From: Prunella strophiata
Taxonomy: Eukaryota; Chordata; Aves; Passeriformes; Prunellidae
NCBI GenBank assembly: GCA_036583965.1
Contig: JAZBQD010000015.1
Span: 28,184,310 to 28,248,309 of the forward strand
Reading direction: 5' to 3'
DNA length: 64,000 bases
The notes beneath the pieces are model-generated. The model made no database searches. It saw only the letters and a program-made list of their open reading frames with translations, and was not told the DNA's origin. This document shows positions 1 to 14,274 of this stretch, one piece after another; position 1 is the first letter of the stretch; the number at the start of each line of letters is the position of its first letter. The position numbers and the translations under genes were made by a program.

Positions 1-2300
1 GCTGTGCTTCTTCCTCTTGTGTGATTTTATGGAGAAGTTCTTCTCTGAAACTTTTAATCTGTGGTTCCTTAATCCATCCCTCCATAAAATCACAGAAGTC
101 TTCTGCCACGTAAGCTGCCCTGAGTGGTTTCATGCACCTTGAGAGCTAAGCATGGATGAGATAGAGGTGAGGGCTATCTCAGGTTGGTGGTATACATCCA
201 AAGATACTGCAAGTTAATGGAATTGCTGGGAAATTACACCAGTGAAAGTGAGGTTTTCTTCTGTACTTCTAAAGTATTTGTGAGAATAGTCTGAAAGTAT
301 TCATTTTTTCATGGGGCCCTGACAAATAATATCTGGATCTTTACTTGCCATAGATGTGGGAAAAAAAGACAGTAAGGTCTTTAAAAAATGAAAATCAAGT
401 AGGATCACAAAGATTCAGAAAGTGAAGTATCTCCATAGAAAAAAAAAATCAATAAACTATGTCGTATAAACAACTTACATGTAAGTGATAAATCTCTCTA
501 CATCTGTTGACCAGTGTAAAGACTGAGTTTTGGCTTTCACATTGGAGTTTATGTACACTAAGTACATGAAATCCAAAGTTACAGCTTGTTAGAGATGAAG
601 TGAGATGGCACAGGCAGGCTCCTCCACTCCAGACTCAAGATTTCCAAGAGAAATAACCATCTTTAGTGTTCTTAACTACCTCCAAGCCAAAATACACCAT
701 TTTTAGCCACCTGTTTATGTTATGTTGTGGTTTCTAAGTGTTGTACAGTAAAAGACAAAAGTGATACGAGTAACATCGAGAACCACTGATTAATGTGGAG
801 TGGAAATTTAGGAGAAGCAGAAAAAGGAGAAGCAGAAAAAGAAGAAGTAATAAAGCTGGCCTGTTGCTCTTGATTATACTTGACCTGTTTTAGTTGAAGT
901 AGTTCTGCTTGCCTCTGGCCATAAGAATTTCCTAATGTATTTTACCATTAGATGTTGCATCCTTTACTACATCTTGAGTGGTGTTTGTAGGCTGACCCCT
1001 GCACAGTTCTCTTTTCAGACATCCTTTTGACTCTGAATAACCACCTCAGCACTGGTTTTTAAAGTTTTGAGATTAGTTACATAATTCTGCAAAAAGAGAT
1101 TTGTACTGGAAAATGCCCCTGGAAGCTACTCTGAAATATGTTCTAGATGTTTACAATGTTCAAAGAACATCTGATTTTATTTATTGCCATGGAGTTGTGG
1201 GGCTCTGCTGAAATAAAGCACTCTTGAATCTGCTTAACTCCATTTGACAAGATGCTTAAGGCAAATTTTATGTTATTAATAGATAAAAGGAAATACTTAA
1301 GAATTGTTCTTAAATAATAAAATTAGAAGAGATAATTGCTGGTTTACAGCTGTCCTGTATCAGCTTAATTTTGAGTACAAGATGCAGAGTTTTACATGTC
1401 TGTTTCTATCCAGACACTGAACTGAGCACTGCTGTTCAGTTCTCCTGAAAATTATTTTGGAGTTTAGCTTCAGTGAAATGCTTTGAAACAACATATATTT
1501 TTTTAAAGGGTTTATAAATTCCCTCTAGAAGTCACCCTCTTACTTTGCTGTCTCATGTCACAAACTCAAATATTAATTTGGAAGAGGTGTATCTTTGATT
1601 GTTCATTACTGAAGATAACCCTTGCCAGAGTCCCCAAAACTACAAGAGCAAGAAAGAAAGAGCCCTGAGAGGTGGGGCAGCAGGATGGCTGCCTAGCCCT
1701 GATGATCATCTCAAGGCTGATCTGGTAGGACTGGCTAAAAGGGTGACATAGGGCCCCTGGGAGATTGCCAGAAAGTCACCAATTAATACTAATTGCATGA
1801 GAAAATACTGTGAAGGCTGCCTATGGTTCATCAGGGAGTGGAATGAGTTCAGAGCTGTGCTGCACCCAAGGGCTGTGTGTCCCTTGGTATTTACTTCAAG
1901 AAGAAAACACAATGTTGCTTTCTGCTTTATTCACTTACAATGTTTTTAGGGCTGAACTACAGTTAATGTGGAGGAACGTGAAACATCTCACATCCATCAT
2001 TGACTTGTGAATATTTGAGTTAAACTGTAATATTCTAATTGGTTTCAGCAGGAATCATCACTGTTTCATCTTGAGCCAGACATTGCTTCTCATTTTCTCA
2101 TAGGAAGGAAAAAAAAGCTGAAGTTGCGTGGACTATATGCACATGATAGTCCTTTCAAAACAAGAAAACTATGGACATCTGATTTCAAAAGGGCTTTTGG
2201 CTTTGCCTCTCTGATTTGCAAGGAAAGCTTTGCAGAAAACCGAGATTTAAGCTGCTGCTGTCTCCTCCTCTGCCTAGTGACAGCTGTAAACATCTGCTAA
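1..2300. other. Non-coding flank with no recognisable feature
   Basis: This is AT-rich sequence with scattered stops in all frames and no recognisable protein similarity, RNA gene or transposon. The only local structure is a small purine-rich imperfect repeat near 811-848 built on GGAGAAGCAGAAAAA. It is either upstream flank of PAG1 or part of a further 5' intron. Confidence 0.5.
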
Positions 2301-3140
2301 GGATGTCATTTATTTCATCCTCTCGTTGCTCATGAAGATCATGGAGCATCGTGCCTCCTTGAAAATTGAACCTGGTGATGCTGCGGGTCGGGAGCGAGCA
2401 GCCAGCGTGCTCAGAGGCTGCTGAGTGTGGTGGAGAGCAGCCGCTGTGCCTGTGCTGTGTCCCGGGGATCACCCGGGCAGGGAGAGGCGCTTTCCCGGCA
2501 GGGCTGGAGAGGCAGGTGCCAGCAGCCGGGGTGGGAAGGGCACGTTGCTCTGTCAGCGCGCTGCCTCTCGAAAAGGCAGACAGGGCTCCAAGTCCTAAAT
2601 TGCATTTTGTCTAACTCCTCCCCTATTCCGGCTGCTTGCTCAGTGCAACCACCCACGGATCCGAAACAGAAATGTGTGAAGCGAGGCAGGGAGTGCTCTG
2701 CCAGCGCAGATTCCGTCTCCTCGCTGGGCGCCCGGGTGCCCGTCGTGCGCTGACACTGCCTCGCTCCTGGACACGGCGGAGCTTTGGCTAATCATAAACA
2801 CATAAGCATTCCTCTCCCATTCCTTCTCATCACCCTGTACTCCAGGAAGAAGAAGAGGAGGAGAAGAGAGGTCGGGGCTGCGGATGAGCTGCCTTTGTGG
2901 CACGGCTCGCTGGGCGGGCTGACAGAGGCGGCATTGTTCGCAGGCTGTGCCCGCTTGGCAGGCGGAGAAGGGGGATCTGCGCCTGCATACGGAACCGGTG
3001 AGCGGCCAGGGACCGGGCTGAGGAGCTCCAAGGCTGCGTTAATGCCCGGAGGGAGTTTTAGAGTGCTGCTCAAACAGCTTCTCCCGGTGTCCTCTGCACA
3101 ATGCAAAGAGGGGCTAGGATGAGGAGTCCTTGTTAATCGA
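2300..3140 (+). promoter_or_regulatory. PAG1: GC-rich, CpG-containing island; candidate PAG1 promoter and first non-coding exon
   Basis: The base composition changes sharply here from the AT-rich surroundings to GC-rich sequence with many CpG dinucleotides, clearest from about 2380 to 3060. Two plausible 5' splice donors on the + strand lie at its downstream edge: CCG|GTGAGC with the exon ending at 2997, and AAG|GTAATG with the exon ending at about 3140. The island lies about 30 kb upstream of the PAG1 start codon on the same strand. In mammals PAG1 has non-coding 5' exons and a long first intron, so this position fits. I see no clear TATA box. The transcription start is not determined, and the open frames in this block are not protein-like. 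The assignment is inference from position and composition. Confidence 0.45.
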
Positions 3141-5063
3141 AGGTAATGTTTTTATCTTTAGAGTAGCATAAGTTAGTGGCCGTTGCTGCTGTTTAGTTGT
3201 TTATTAAAATAAGAGTGGTACAACAGGGAGGAAAGTTATGCAGTCCTCTGTACTCCTCAGGAGAATAAAGCTTCATGGGGGCATCGTGCTGAGGTTTGGC
3301 TGTTCCCCTTTATGTGGGCTTAGCTTGCATTGCCAGTAATAAGAATATCTGTATGTGTTCCCATCAGAGGAAGAAAAGACTGCTTAGTTTCCTTCTCCAT
3401 CTTACTTTTTAAGCCAGAAGTTACTATTTATATGCAATATTCAATTAATTCTGCTAATACAACTACATTTATATATAGCCATTAGGCAAAGTAAATACTT
3501 CTTATTACCAGAGACAGTTCCTCACCCCTCAAGGTGCTCCCTGGAGTACAATGCATCCTGTGCAGTGGTAAAAAAATTAACATTTGATGCACATACCTCA
3601 GCAGAAAGAAAAATCATTGTTGCATTTATTTTTCCAGCCACCTTGCAATAACTGTGATTACACAGACTGTGCCAAACAGATTTTTCATTGTTGTGCCAGT
3701 ATTTTTCATGTGCTCTTAGTACTTCAATCTTATTTTGGTGGTTTTTAAATGACTATTTTTTTTTAGTTTCTTAGTAAAGATATATTTTGTCCAAGTGTTT
3801 GCTGTTCATATTGCTGTCTGTTCTTTGTGGTTGTTAAGTCTGTTTTTGAGAGTGTGTACTGCTATTTGGGGATGATACAAACATGGTCATAAAAGCACAA
3901 ACCTTGAGGCTGTTGCTCATTTTTTGTGCCCAGGCTGACATGCTTTTGGGATGAACAGGCTCAGCTGTCCCCATTGAAGACCCCCCACCCAACTCTAAAT
4001 CTGGAGCTCTTAATAACACAAGTGGTGTTTGAAAGGTTTTTTCCTGAGAAGAGGTTAAAATGAGGAGAGTGTGGTTTGTGTGCTGAAGAACTTGACTCGG
4101 TTCTGCCAGGTGCAGCACCGTTTGTTCTGTGCAATTTGGGAGAACACAGCTTGTACCTCCTGTTTGCCTGATGGCACATAGCAGCCCCAGAGGACACACG
4201 CTGCTTTTGTGCTTCTGCTCAGTTTTAATCTTTAGGGAGCAACTGTTTCAGAGAATAAACACATTGCCTTGTAGGAGAAACTCCAGAAAACATCCTGCTG
4301 GTGACAGCGGCAGCCGCTGCCCATCATCCCGGACGTTCCTCTGCCAAAAACGGCGGGGCTTTGTGAGCTGGCCTGCCAAAGGCTGGGAGCTGCAAACTCT
4401 GTATTCCCGAGCATGGCCAGAGGAAATCAGGTTTCAAAGAGCTGAATTAAAACTGTGAGGCTGCTAGCTCAAAATGCAGAGTCTGTGTTTATCCTGGCCA
4501 CCTCAGCCCAGGGATTTCTGGCATCCCCTTTCTGCAGGAGTCCTGCCCACTAATCCCTACACACCCCTCAGGCTGCTCGGTGGTGGTGCTGGTTGGGCAC
4601 CAGGCAGGCAGGTAATGAGCCTGCTCACTCCCTCCACGCAGGCTTTTAGGTTAAATCAAAATTGGTTGCTTATTATTTTGAATACACTGCCTTTTGCTGG
4701 TGTAGAGCCTGTTACTTTTCTTCTACTGATTGGTTTTTAATGGGTGAACAAAGTTTCATTTGCTGTTAGTTCAAAAAAGTGGAGTAAATACGCATCCCAC
4801 ACAAAATAATCCAGCATAATGTTTGTTTGCTAGATGTTGCATACCTCACTTATACAGAGACTTTTATAGCCCATTTCCTTCAGAGTATATGACACTAAGA
4901 GGGCAGGGTCAATTTAAAATAAATAGCTTTTGCTTACGAAGTCGTCTTCAGTCTATTGTATATGTTTCTGTAAACAGAAAGATGCAGCAGAGTTTGGGAT
5001 GGATATAAGCACAGGCAGGGGTTTTGAGATAATGCCTTAACCAGCGTTCCATTGGTTTTTCAG

Positions 5064-5128
5064 CCCAGAAGCTTTTGCTTCATCACTGGGAGAGCCTGTA
5101 TGAAGACCTGTGTGGCTGATGTTATAAG
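5064..5128 (+). other. Candidate 65-base non-coding exon
   Basis: The segment is bounded on the left by a pyrimidine-rich acceptor (TTGGTTTTTCAG ending at 5063) and on the right by a strong donor (AAG|GTAAGC, with GT at 5129-5130). Its size and orientation suit a 5' UTR exon of PAG1. Nothing in its content proves transcription, and exon-like splice-site pairs arise by chance in 30 kb of intron. Confidence 0.25.
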
Positions 5129-7680
5129 GTAAGCAATACACCTGAGGTGTGTTCTTTAAGTTCTTAATTGTGCTTTGCTACAGGGTTTCTGTGTGAGAAG
5201 TTGCTACACTCTATCTAATTTCGTCTCAGAGAGACTCCCTTGTTTGGTAGTAACAAATACATAAGGAAAACTGTTTACAGTGTAGATGATGATATGTGTT
5301 AAATGGTGCTGAATTTCAGTTTCTCTGCTGTGAGCCTCAAACTGTCCCTTTGGGGAGAAGGCTCATGCTGTGTGTCTGTCTGGAGGACCTCTTGGTGCAG
5401 CATCACTTGCAGTGTTTTGTCCAACTTGGGAATGTTACATTAAAACATGAGTGTGTAGTGTGTTTTCTGATTCCCAGAAATAGTCACTTGGTGGCATTCC
5501 CCTGCCAGCTTTAGTGTCACCTTTTTTTAGTGAGACCTGCACTGGTCTCTGTCTCTGCACTCCCCATCATCTCTATTCCCCTGCAGACACGGTGCACTCG
5601 AGGCTTTTGTCTGCAGGCAGACTGATGATCAGTGAACAGCACCATTCTCACCTCCTCTTCCGTGGCCTCATGCACTGAGTCACCAAATAATTTGTCAATA
5701 AATGAAGAATCTACTTGAAATAAATTGATGAGGAAATGTGGAATTCTTCTCTTCTGGGGTCCTAAAAGACAGGCTTTGCTGCTAGGCAGTTCACAAGCCT
5801 GCATGCACATTACAAAGCCTAGCAGTGTTAGTGTAGCACAGCTGTGCTGCATGTTTCCCTAATCTGCTTGTTTAGAGACACCCAGAATATTCATCTTAAT
5901 CATTTCCGCTGCATAGTAGGTACAGGAGGAAATACCAGGGAGAGCCCTGTCACTGGGAAAATGCATCATTTGAATGTGTAATGTAAATATTTTAGCTAAC
6001 CAAATGTAAACACTGTTTTGCCTTTAGGATGGGAAAAGACTGTCGCAGTCAGAAACGAGCTGACATAAGAGTGACCCTGTATAGATGAGATACAAAATTG
6101 TGTTCACACATTTTGGTAATCAAAACAGAGCCCTTAATGAATTGCCTAGTGTGAAAGGAATTACAAACACAAATGTGCCTGACACAAGGCATTAGGAAGT
6201 TGCTGCTGTATTAATGCTAGAATGAAGGACTTTTCAGGATTCACGGGGATCCAAGGTCTATGGGGAGGATGATGGGAAATGAGAGAGATAAGATAATGAG
6301 AGATGTGCTATGGTGAGGGATAAACAAAGGCTGGAAACTCTCTGGAGGGAAACCTAAACTTTTAAGTATGCTCTGAATGTCCATGCTTCCCCATGCCACT
6401 GACTGAGTTGTGTTCACTGTGCCAGGACAGTAAATTCAGAAGTTTTCAAGGGCTAGAAGATGGTAGAAGCACCAAATATACTCGATTCAGTAAGAAGCAC
6501 CTTATTGCACTCACAGCCATTTTGTGGTTTTTCATCCAGTGGATTCAAAGGAAAACAGAGTTTTAGGGAGCTCAGAGTGGTTGCTTATCAGTTCAGCTTG
6601 AACTGACTTCATGTGAAGACTTATGTTCAAGTGGTGCTTGATAGAAACCAAACACATGGTTTAACTTTTGGTACTGAAATTGGTCCTGAAAACCAGCATG
6701 GGATCCATAATCCTCCCAGATTCCACTTCACTTCATTGTGCAGTAAATGGTCTTGGGGCATTCATCAGATCCCTAAGCAGAAGAAACATCTGGAGATGAT
6801 TTCATTGGCTGTATGTTCTAGCCCTTGAACTGTTAATATCAGAAGAGGAAGAAATGACACAGAGGAATTATCTAGACTCCAGTGGATTGCAAGAAACTAG
6901 TTAGATCTTATTTCTGAAGGCACAGGTAGAGGTAAATGCCCAAGTGAGTAAGCTTTCATTATTGGAATAGCTGGGGGATTTTTCAAGGTTGATTTTTGCT
7001 TGTATTACCAGCAATGGGTAATATATTAATGTCTGCCTCACACTTGCTATTTCTTTGTTCTAACAGCTGGAAATTTACATTTACACGTAGGCCTCAGAGC
7101 TAAAAATGTCATTCCCTAGGTTAAAAAACCATAATGATTTTTGTTGTTCTCCTTGATAGGAAGGGAGAACTAAAAAAAAGACAAACAGGAAGGGTAGCCC
7201 CCAGATGACAAATGCTCTCAGTTGGAGCAAGGATTAATCATGTATAGTGTAGCCTTAAAAGTGTCATTGTCTGCCACTACTACAGCAATTTAGCTATAGC
7301 CAAATGAGCAAATCTATCAAATTATCTAAAGAAAGTAGAAGAAATCAAATATTAAATGTCATCAGTGAAAATACAATGGCTTTTTTTTTCAGTAGAGGGG
7401 AAATTAGGGGCCCCTCTTGTGTGGATGAGAAGTGTTCCACATAGATGAGAATAACATTATCACAGAATCAAACTTGTGTTGCTAGAAAATCTAATCATTT
7501 TGTGCAATAACTTCTTTTAGTTATTCTCTTGAATACAGATAATCCAAATCTCCTTTATCTCCCAGATAGATGTATCAATTTTCATGGAAAAACATTCATA
7601 CAGTCAAAAGTAAGAACTTCATTATTTTTTCCTTTATGGGCAGGAAGTTCATATACTTTTGCTAAAGGGCTGTATTGTGC

Positions 7681-7683
<3 letters not shown>

Positions 7684-7712
<29 letters not shown>
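7684..7712. repeat. Poly(A) run
   Basis: An uninterrupted run of 29 A. There is no recognisable retroelement body directly upstream, so it is treated as simple sequence. Confidence 0.9.
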
Positions 7713-7715
<3 letters not shown>

Positions 7716-10700
7716 ATTTAAGATTAGATTCTGTGTTTTAGCACAGGGACAAGGTAGGAACAGACTGCTCTGTAGTGCTGAATTCACAGCATCATTTTTC
7801 TAAAATAAACTCATAATTTTTGAAAGCTGATGAGAGAGAGGGAATTTAAGAGAAGGGAAGTGCAGTTGAAAAATTTTTGGAAGGAGATTGTAAACTTCAG
7901 GGCAGAAGGGAGTTAGATAAAAGAATCTGTGAGAGTGGGAATAATAATGTGAAGAGGAACAGACTGTGCTGGTGATATCTTTTGGCCAAGGTTTTGAAAG
8001 GAATTCAGACTATGATCTGCAATCTCTGTCTTTGAGGGGGGGAATGGGAATTTTTCCATTTACAGTAAAGTCGAGTAAGAATGTCATTGCTCCAGCTGTT
8101 AAAATATTTTGAAATCTACTTCAAACTGATTATTTATTGCAGTGTTAAAGTATAGACTGGACAGGAGAAAAAGAGAAATTGGAATCAATCCCAAAAAGTG
8201 GGTTGAAAGTATAATCTATGCTTCCCTGAGAGGGAATGGGACTGCTTGTCCAGTTCAGCTCATTCCAACCCAGTTCTCTGAGAGACTGTTTTCTAGGAAG
8301 CCTCTTTGGATAGATATAGCTGGAGGTGAACAAATCTCAAGGTTCAAATCTGCAAGGGAAACTTGGAAGCCTCTTTCAAAGCCAGGAGTAAATGGGATTC
8401 ATATTTTGAGATTGGAAGTGCCCTCTGAGTGTGAATTCACAAAGCATGTGAGGACCACGGCATCCCAGGCATCTCTGGCATACACTTGAGAACAGATTTG
8501 TGTAAGGCAGGGTTTCTGCAGAAGGTGGATGGGCTACATGGGCTGCTCCTGTGCCTGCAACTTTGTCAGAAGCCCCTCTTTCCTCATGGTACAGAGCAGC
8601 CCACCATCTTTGCCTGTTCAGTCATTTCTATGTAACACAATCTTCACATTCATATCTACATTTAGCCAGTTCCAGATGAATAGCAGCAACTTTCAGCATT
8701 AGGTAAATATGTCTGTGAAATGAATTTATCCTTCTGCTGTTTGGACTGTCAGTAGCCTTGGACAATCTGCTGTCATCAGACTGACTTGGGTTCTTAGTTT
8801 ATGCTCTTGTGGCACAGCCAATTCCATTTCAGTGTATGTGAATTAAAGAGAGTATGCTCTAATAATATTTTATATTTACATGGCACATCTCATCCCAGAG
8901 GACTTTATAAATCATGTATATTCAACACCTCTGACCTTTCACAGTCCCTTCAGAGCTGCAGAACAAGCATTTTACAAAAGCAATAAAACCATAGGAATTT
9001 TTTCTCTGTAATACTGGGGGGAAACTCATTAATTACAGAATGAATTTTATGTTCCCTAAGCTACAGCTTCAGTTTGTGAAAGACCTTTATTGAAAATTTC
9101 TTCAGATAAGATGAAGTGATCCTACTGTTTTGTGTACACCACTGAACAAAGGGCTAATCCATCCTTTTAAAACTGGACCCCTGGAAATATTTCATTCTTG
9201 CATCTAAATGAACATAAAAGTGTCACTACCTCTATACCTTGGCTGTCATTTTATACCAGTAAATCATCACCTCTTCTTGAAGGATCTGCCCAAAATGTTG
9301 TAGTCTGCCCTCCCCCTCAGCTGCTATGCATCCTCCCATGGCAGTGTGAGAAGTACAGCAAAATAGATGCATCAGAAAACCTATTTACTTGCTTTTGAAG
9401 AACTCAAATGTGACTGATCCTCTGAGGTATCAAGCTGGAGAAATTCAGCATGTCTGTGCATTTGGTCAGCATATGCAGAGGAGGAGGGATGAGCAAGGCC
9501 AAAGGAAGAAGGCAGAGGAGGAGAAGGATGGAGATGAATTCATCTTCCTGGCATTCAGTGCCTCTTGCTGTGACAATAGGAGGATGACCCAAAGCCTGTG
9601 GGTAGCAGTTAGTGTCTGTCCCTGCAGCACTGGGTCACTGAGGGACAGTGTGGGGCCCTTTGCCTTCTTGTGGTGCACAGAGGCTCAGCTTGTGTGCAGG
9701 ACTGCCTCTACCTCAGTGGAGTCAGATTCCCTCTACTTGGAGAAAAAACTCCAGAGGAGCTTCTTTCCTGAATTTTAAAGAAGAAAATTGACATTCAGCC
9801 TGTTCTAGCATGGCCTTTACCAGGCCATTTTGTGGGTTGATTTGGGCCTTATTTAGTCTGTTGTTTTAAACAGAAGGACAACAACATTTCTATTCTAGTT
9901 GTACAATTTAGCAAATGGATTACAAAACCACAGTTAACTGTGAGTGTCATGGATGGTAACTCAGTTAATAATAGATTAAAGAATCTTTACATTTTCAGTG
10001 TATTGTTTTGCCATTTGTCTCTCTTTGTAGCTTGTCTGGATTTAATATAGTTTATTCCATTTAGGAGCATTACTGAGACAAACCCCATTAAAGCAGGCAT
10101 TATAGTCCTTGTTTTGATTAGCACTCAAGGCCACTAGATAATGATGCTTAAAAAAAAATCTCGTATGTCTCTCATGGTCATTAGCACTGTGATCATTGCC
10201 AACCTTCATACAACAGTGTAAGCTGGTTTTTTTCCCTAAATCTCAGAGCCAATTGTGAATGTCTGTAATATAGTCTGTGACATTTGAACTGTAACATTTA
10301 TCTCAAAAATAACAGTTCTTGCTCTTTCAGTGCTCATACTTGCAAGAAATTGGATCTTTATATGTAAGACAGTCAAAAAATATCATTAACTAGCTAATAT
10401 TTTTCAAAGCTATTTTATTTGGGTGATTTTTTGGTTTTTTATTTCATGTTGTGATGAGGCTTTCTAGGCATTCAGGTGTGTACACGTTCTTCTCAAACAC
10501 CTCCCTGACCAGAGAAAGACATTTGCACCACTCCTAACAATACCAGACCATTTCAGCCCCTGCACTAATATGGGCAATTAAAATAATTTCCACACATCAT
10601 GTTTAAGCCAGTGACATGTAATTCTAGGACAAAGCCTCTCAGCACCTCTTTCCAATATTCATCTGCACTCAGAGGATAAGCAGCTGCTATTACATGCTAA

Positions 10701-13700
10701 TGTCTTTTGAGGGTGAATGGCCATTTTAGGGCATGTTATTAACTCTGTGCAAATCAGTGCATTTTCCATCTTAGGGTACAGAGTTGATTTCACATGCTGT
10801 TCCCTTTGCAGGTTTTGGTTCTGTTAACCAAAAAGAAAAATGAGAAAAAATCATGCATTTGATGAGTTTGGGCTGGCATCTTGAAGGATGGAGCTTGTCC
10901 ATCTGCAATTACATGCTCAGGCTGTGGGGAGCAGACCTCCTCTCACCTTACAGGCTTGTGAAATTGCAGATCCTAGGGCAAAAGGCCAGCCAGAACAATT
11001 AACATTTCTAATCACACAACTGACTTATTTTACTTTATTGCCGGGTTTTACCTACTGTAGATGTACACTGGGTACCTGGAAAGAGGCACTCACTCTAGTG
11101 TTTGTCTTTTATTCTTACAGACCCAATGTCACCCTGTGTTCCCACTAACTTGCCAGATCCATGTGTGGGAGCCCAGCAGACTCCTGAGGTCCTCTGAGCT
11201 GCTCATTGAATCCTCAGAGCAAGCTAAATGCTTCTTTGCATGAACATATTTCTTTATTGAGATAAAAATTCTTGCTTTTTCCCCATTTCTCTTCTTCCTG
11301 AAAAGGAAAAAAAATAAGTGCACACACAAAGTGGTATACCACAAAAAGTGGTATAGCACACAGAGCTTTAGCATAGACTTGGTTTGGCTTAAGACTGGCT
11401 TGTTCCTACCAAGAGGGTTTCTTGCTGTGGCCATGATCCCTCAACCTCTGCTCCAGCATTTAGAGGACTCATGTGGGATGAGTGGCTAGGAGTGCCAAAT
11501 GTATAAAATATTAATTTTGTTGAACTGTTACACAAATCTCCAAACCTTCTGGGCACAGAAACCTTTTTTATCGTACTGCAGCCCAAGCCACCTAATCTGT
11601 ACTCTTCTGGTTTGGGCATTTTTAAATGAATTTTGCTCACTAAGGCATCCAGTTCTGTTCTATTCCTACTATCTGTTTTGTCTAGCCTTGCTCAGAGTAG
11701 ATAATTAATGCAGTAGTTAAAATACCATCATCTTAAAGCTCTTTACCATGGATGAAAACCTGCTTGTCTCAGAAGCTGTTATACATGAACCATGTAGAAG
11801 AATTAGCTTCAGAGTGGAATAACCCTGAATTTATTATTCAACCAGTCACCACACTGACCTGGTTCTTCCTGTTATTATTCTTACCTAAATAGTTGCTTCA
11901 GTTGAAAGGCAGCTCCCAATTTCTAAAACAGAGAACCAGATCTCTGGAAGATATTTTAAAAACATCAATTTAAAAAATGTAAATCCTCACTTGTGACTTC
12001 CTAATAAATGCTGAATAAATTCCCACAGTTCATAATTTCTCATTATTTATTTAATTTATACACCATTATAACTGTGAATGAGGCTTTACAAAACCACAGG
12101 GACACAATCTTTGCCCTAATGAGATTGTAGCTGAAATTAGACACAACATATGACCAATTATTTCAATAGACAAAGCAGGATTACACAAAAAAAAAAAAAA
12201 AAGGTTCTTGTTGCATATCTTGTGTACATTGTAAGCTTGTAATAATACAGTTATTTGGAAAAGACCTGTTTGTGCCCCTGAATGTGGTGATTCATAACAA
12301 AGCTCTAGAATAAAGCCATCATTAGTGTTTGCTGGTTTAAACCAGAAAACCTGAGACACTAATGACAAATTGTTGCTTTCCTATGGGCAATTTAATTAAA
12401 GAGCTGGATTTAACAGAGGATGTAGTCAGTATTCATTTCTAGCTGCTGTGGCCCCCAAGGATCTTCAGTCCATTTTTAGACCCATCTTGAAGATATTGTT
12501 TGCCTAGTGCCTTTTATTGCATGGTGAAGGCAGAGCCTCTTGGAGGCTCTGACAGGACATGATGCTTTCTTCAGCCCAATCTTTGCTGAATGTGAATAAA
12601 AAGATTTTTCTGAATTTTAAGGAAAGTGTCTTACTCCATACATACAGAGCTCTTTTCCCACTATTTAATTACAAGTACCAGTGTAATATTTTATTTCCAG
12701 GAATAAGCCATAATTGTGCAGTACATCCTTGTTTAAGTGTTCCTCAGCAGAAGAGGCTTCCATCCTCATATAAATACTGCATGCACTTGTAGAAAATCCT
12801 CAGGCTTTATTTTGACATTTGAATATCTAGACCTTTTGCTTGACAGGACTTTAGCTAATGAACTGAGGTTTCTCCACTATTTCCAGAGCTCTGCTAGTGT
12901 AGAGCTCATCTCATCCCATGTCTAGATGAGGAAAAATATCTCTTGGTGGGAGCAGGGTGGGCTGGGCAAAGGGAATGGGGCTGGAAACCTCCCCACCTCC
13001 TCATCCCCTGCAGCAGGTGAGGGGTGGGTTTGATTCCCCAGCAATTCACTCAGATAAAAAGAGGATTAGGGTACCTCCTTGCCTAGCCCACAGGATTCTG
13101 GTGTGGCTAATTAGTCAATATTTGCACAGCTCTGAGAAAATGTTTTAAAGTGCCAATTATGAATAATAATTATCTTCTGAAGATGATTGGGAGTCCACGT
13201 TTGCATGTTGATTCAGGCCACGGGAGTCAGTCTTTCAAATAACAGCTCTTATTTAAATGCCTTGCTGATTCCTTATCTCACGTTGTGTGTTGTTTTTTTA
13301 AGGATGATGAGAAACATTAGTTTACCCTCAGGAAAGACCAGGTCTGACTGTTTTTAATAATGAGTTATGTACTTAGTCACAGTAGGTAAATTTACAAACC
13401 AAGCAGGACACACTCAGAGATCGATTCTGTCTGTTGGGCAGATGGTTTTACACAGAACGTTCAGCAGGACAAGCCTGCTGAGACTTTAAAACAAATACTG
13501 CTAAGTAACATTGCCATAAGCCTCTTAATATGGTGGCAATGCCTGATTTACACTCTGCAGAGCTCCTACTTTATTTGTATCTCATCTATTTACTGACATG
13601 TAATAGATTTACTCTGGAAGAGACTCGATCTCGGCAGATTTACTTTGAAGGCTGACATTTCCAGTTGCAACTTACTTCCAGAAAATAGTAATTAGTCCTC

Positions 13701-14232
13701 AGCACTAACTGCAGGACACTTAGCTATTTTATTAGTAACAGCACACCAGTATTAAAGACAAAGCAAGAACAGCCTACAAAAACAAGTCCATGACTGGACT
13801 TCAAATTTCTGAGATTCCTGGAAACTTTCTGTTGCAGCAGAGATTTTTTTTTTATTTTTCTTAACATCTCTGCATTTTCTTGTAGCTTTAGAAATGTTGC
13901 TGGTCTCTTTAACTGGATAGTAAGAGGCTTAATTATTTGTTCTACTTTTATATGAGCTAATTGGAAAAGTGTTGCCTGTAATTTAGTTTTAATATTTGAG
14001 TCTGTATATCTCTATGTTAATGTTGCATTAAATAAAAGGAAATCTTCAGTTGTACTTAAATCTACAGAGAGAACAAAATTCTGCCTCCAGTTACTATACA
14101 AGAGCAATTGGGAACAAAATTGGGCCAGAAGTTCCCTGCCTTCTATCTCTTTGCAGTAACATAAAATTTTAATGGGGAAAAATTACACAAAAAAAAGAAC
14201 ACTTTGTTTAAAAATGTTCATAAAGGGAAAAG

Positions 14233-14235
<3 letters not shown>

Positions 14236-14274
<39 letters not shown>
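14236..14274. repeat. Poly(T) run, 39 bases
   Basis: An uninterrupted run of 39 T. No retroelement is recognisable next to it on the other strand. Confidence 0.9.

Noticed and set aside
2366..3122. Overlapping open frames in the GC-rich island as coding exons
   Set aside because: Several frames on both strands are open at once, as expected for GC-rich DNA. None resembles a protein family, and PAG1 5' exons are non-coding.
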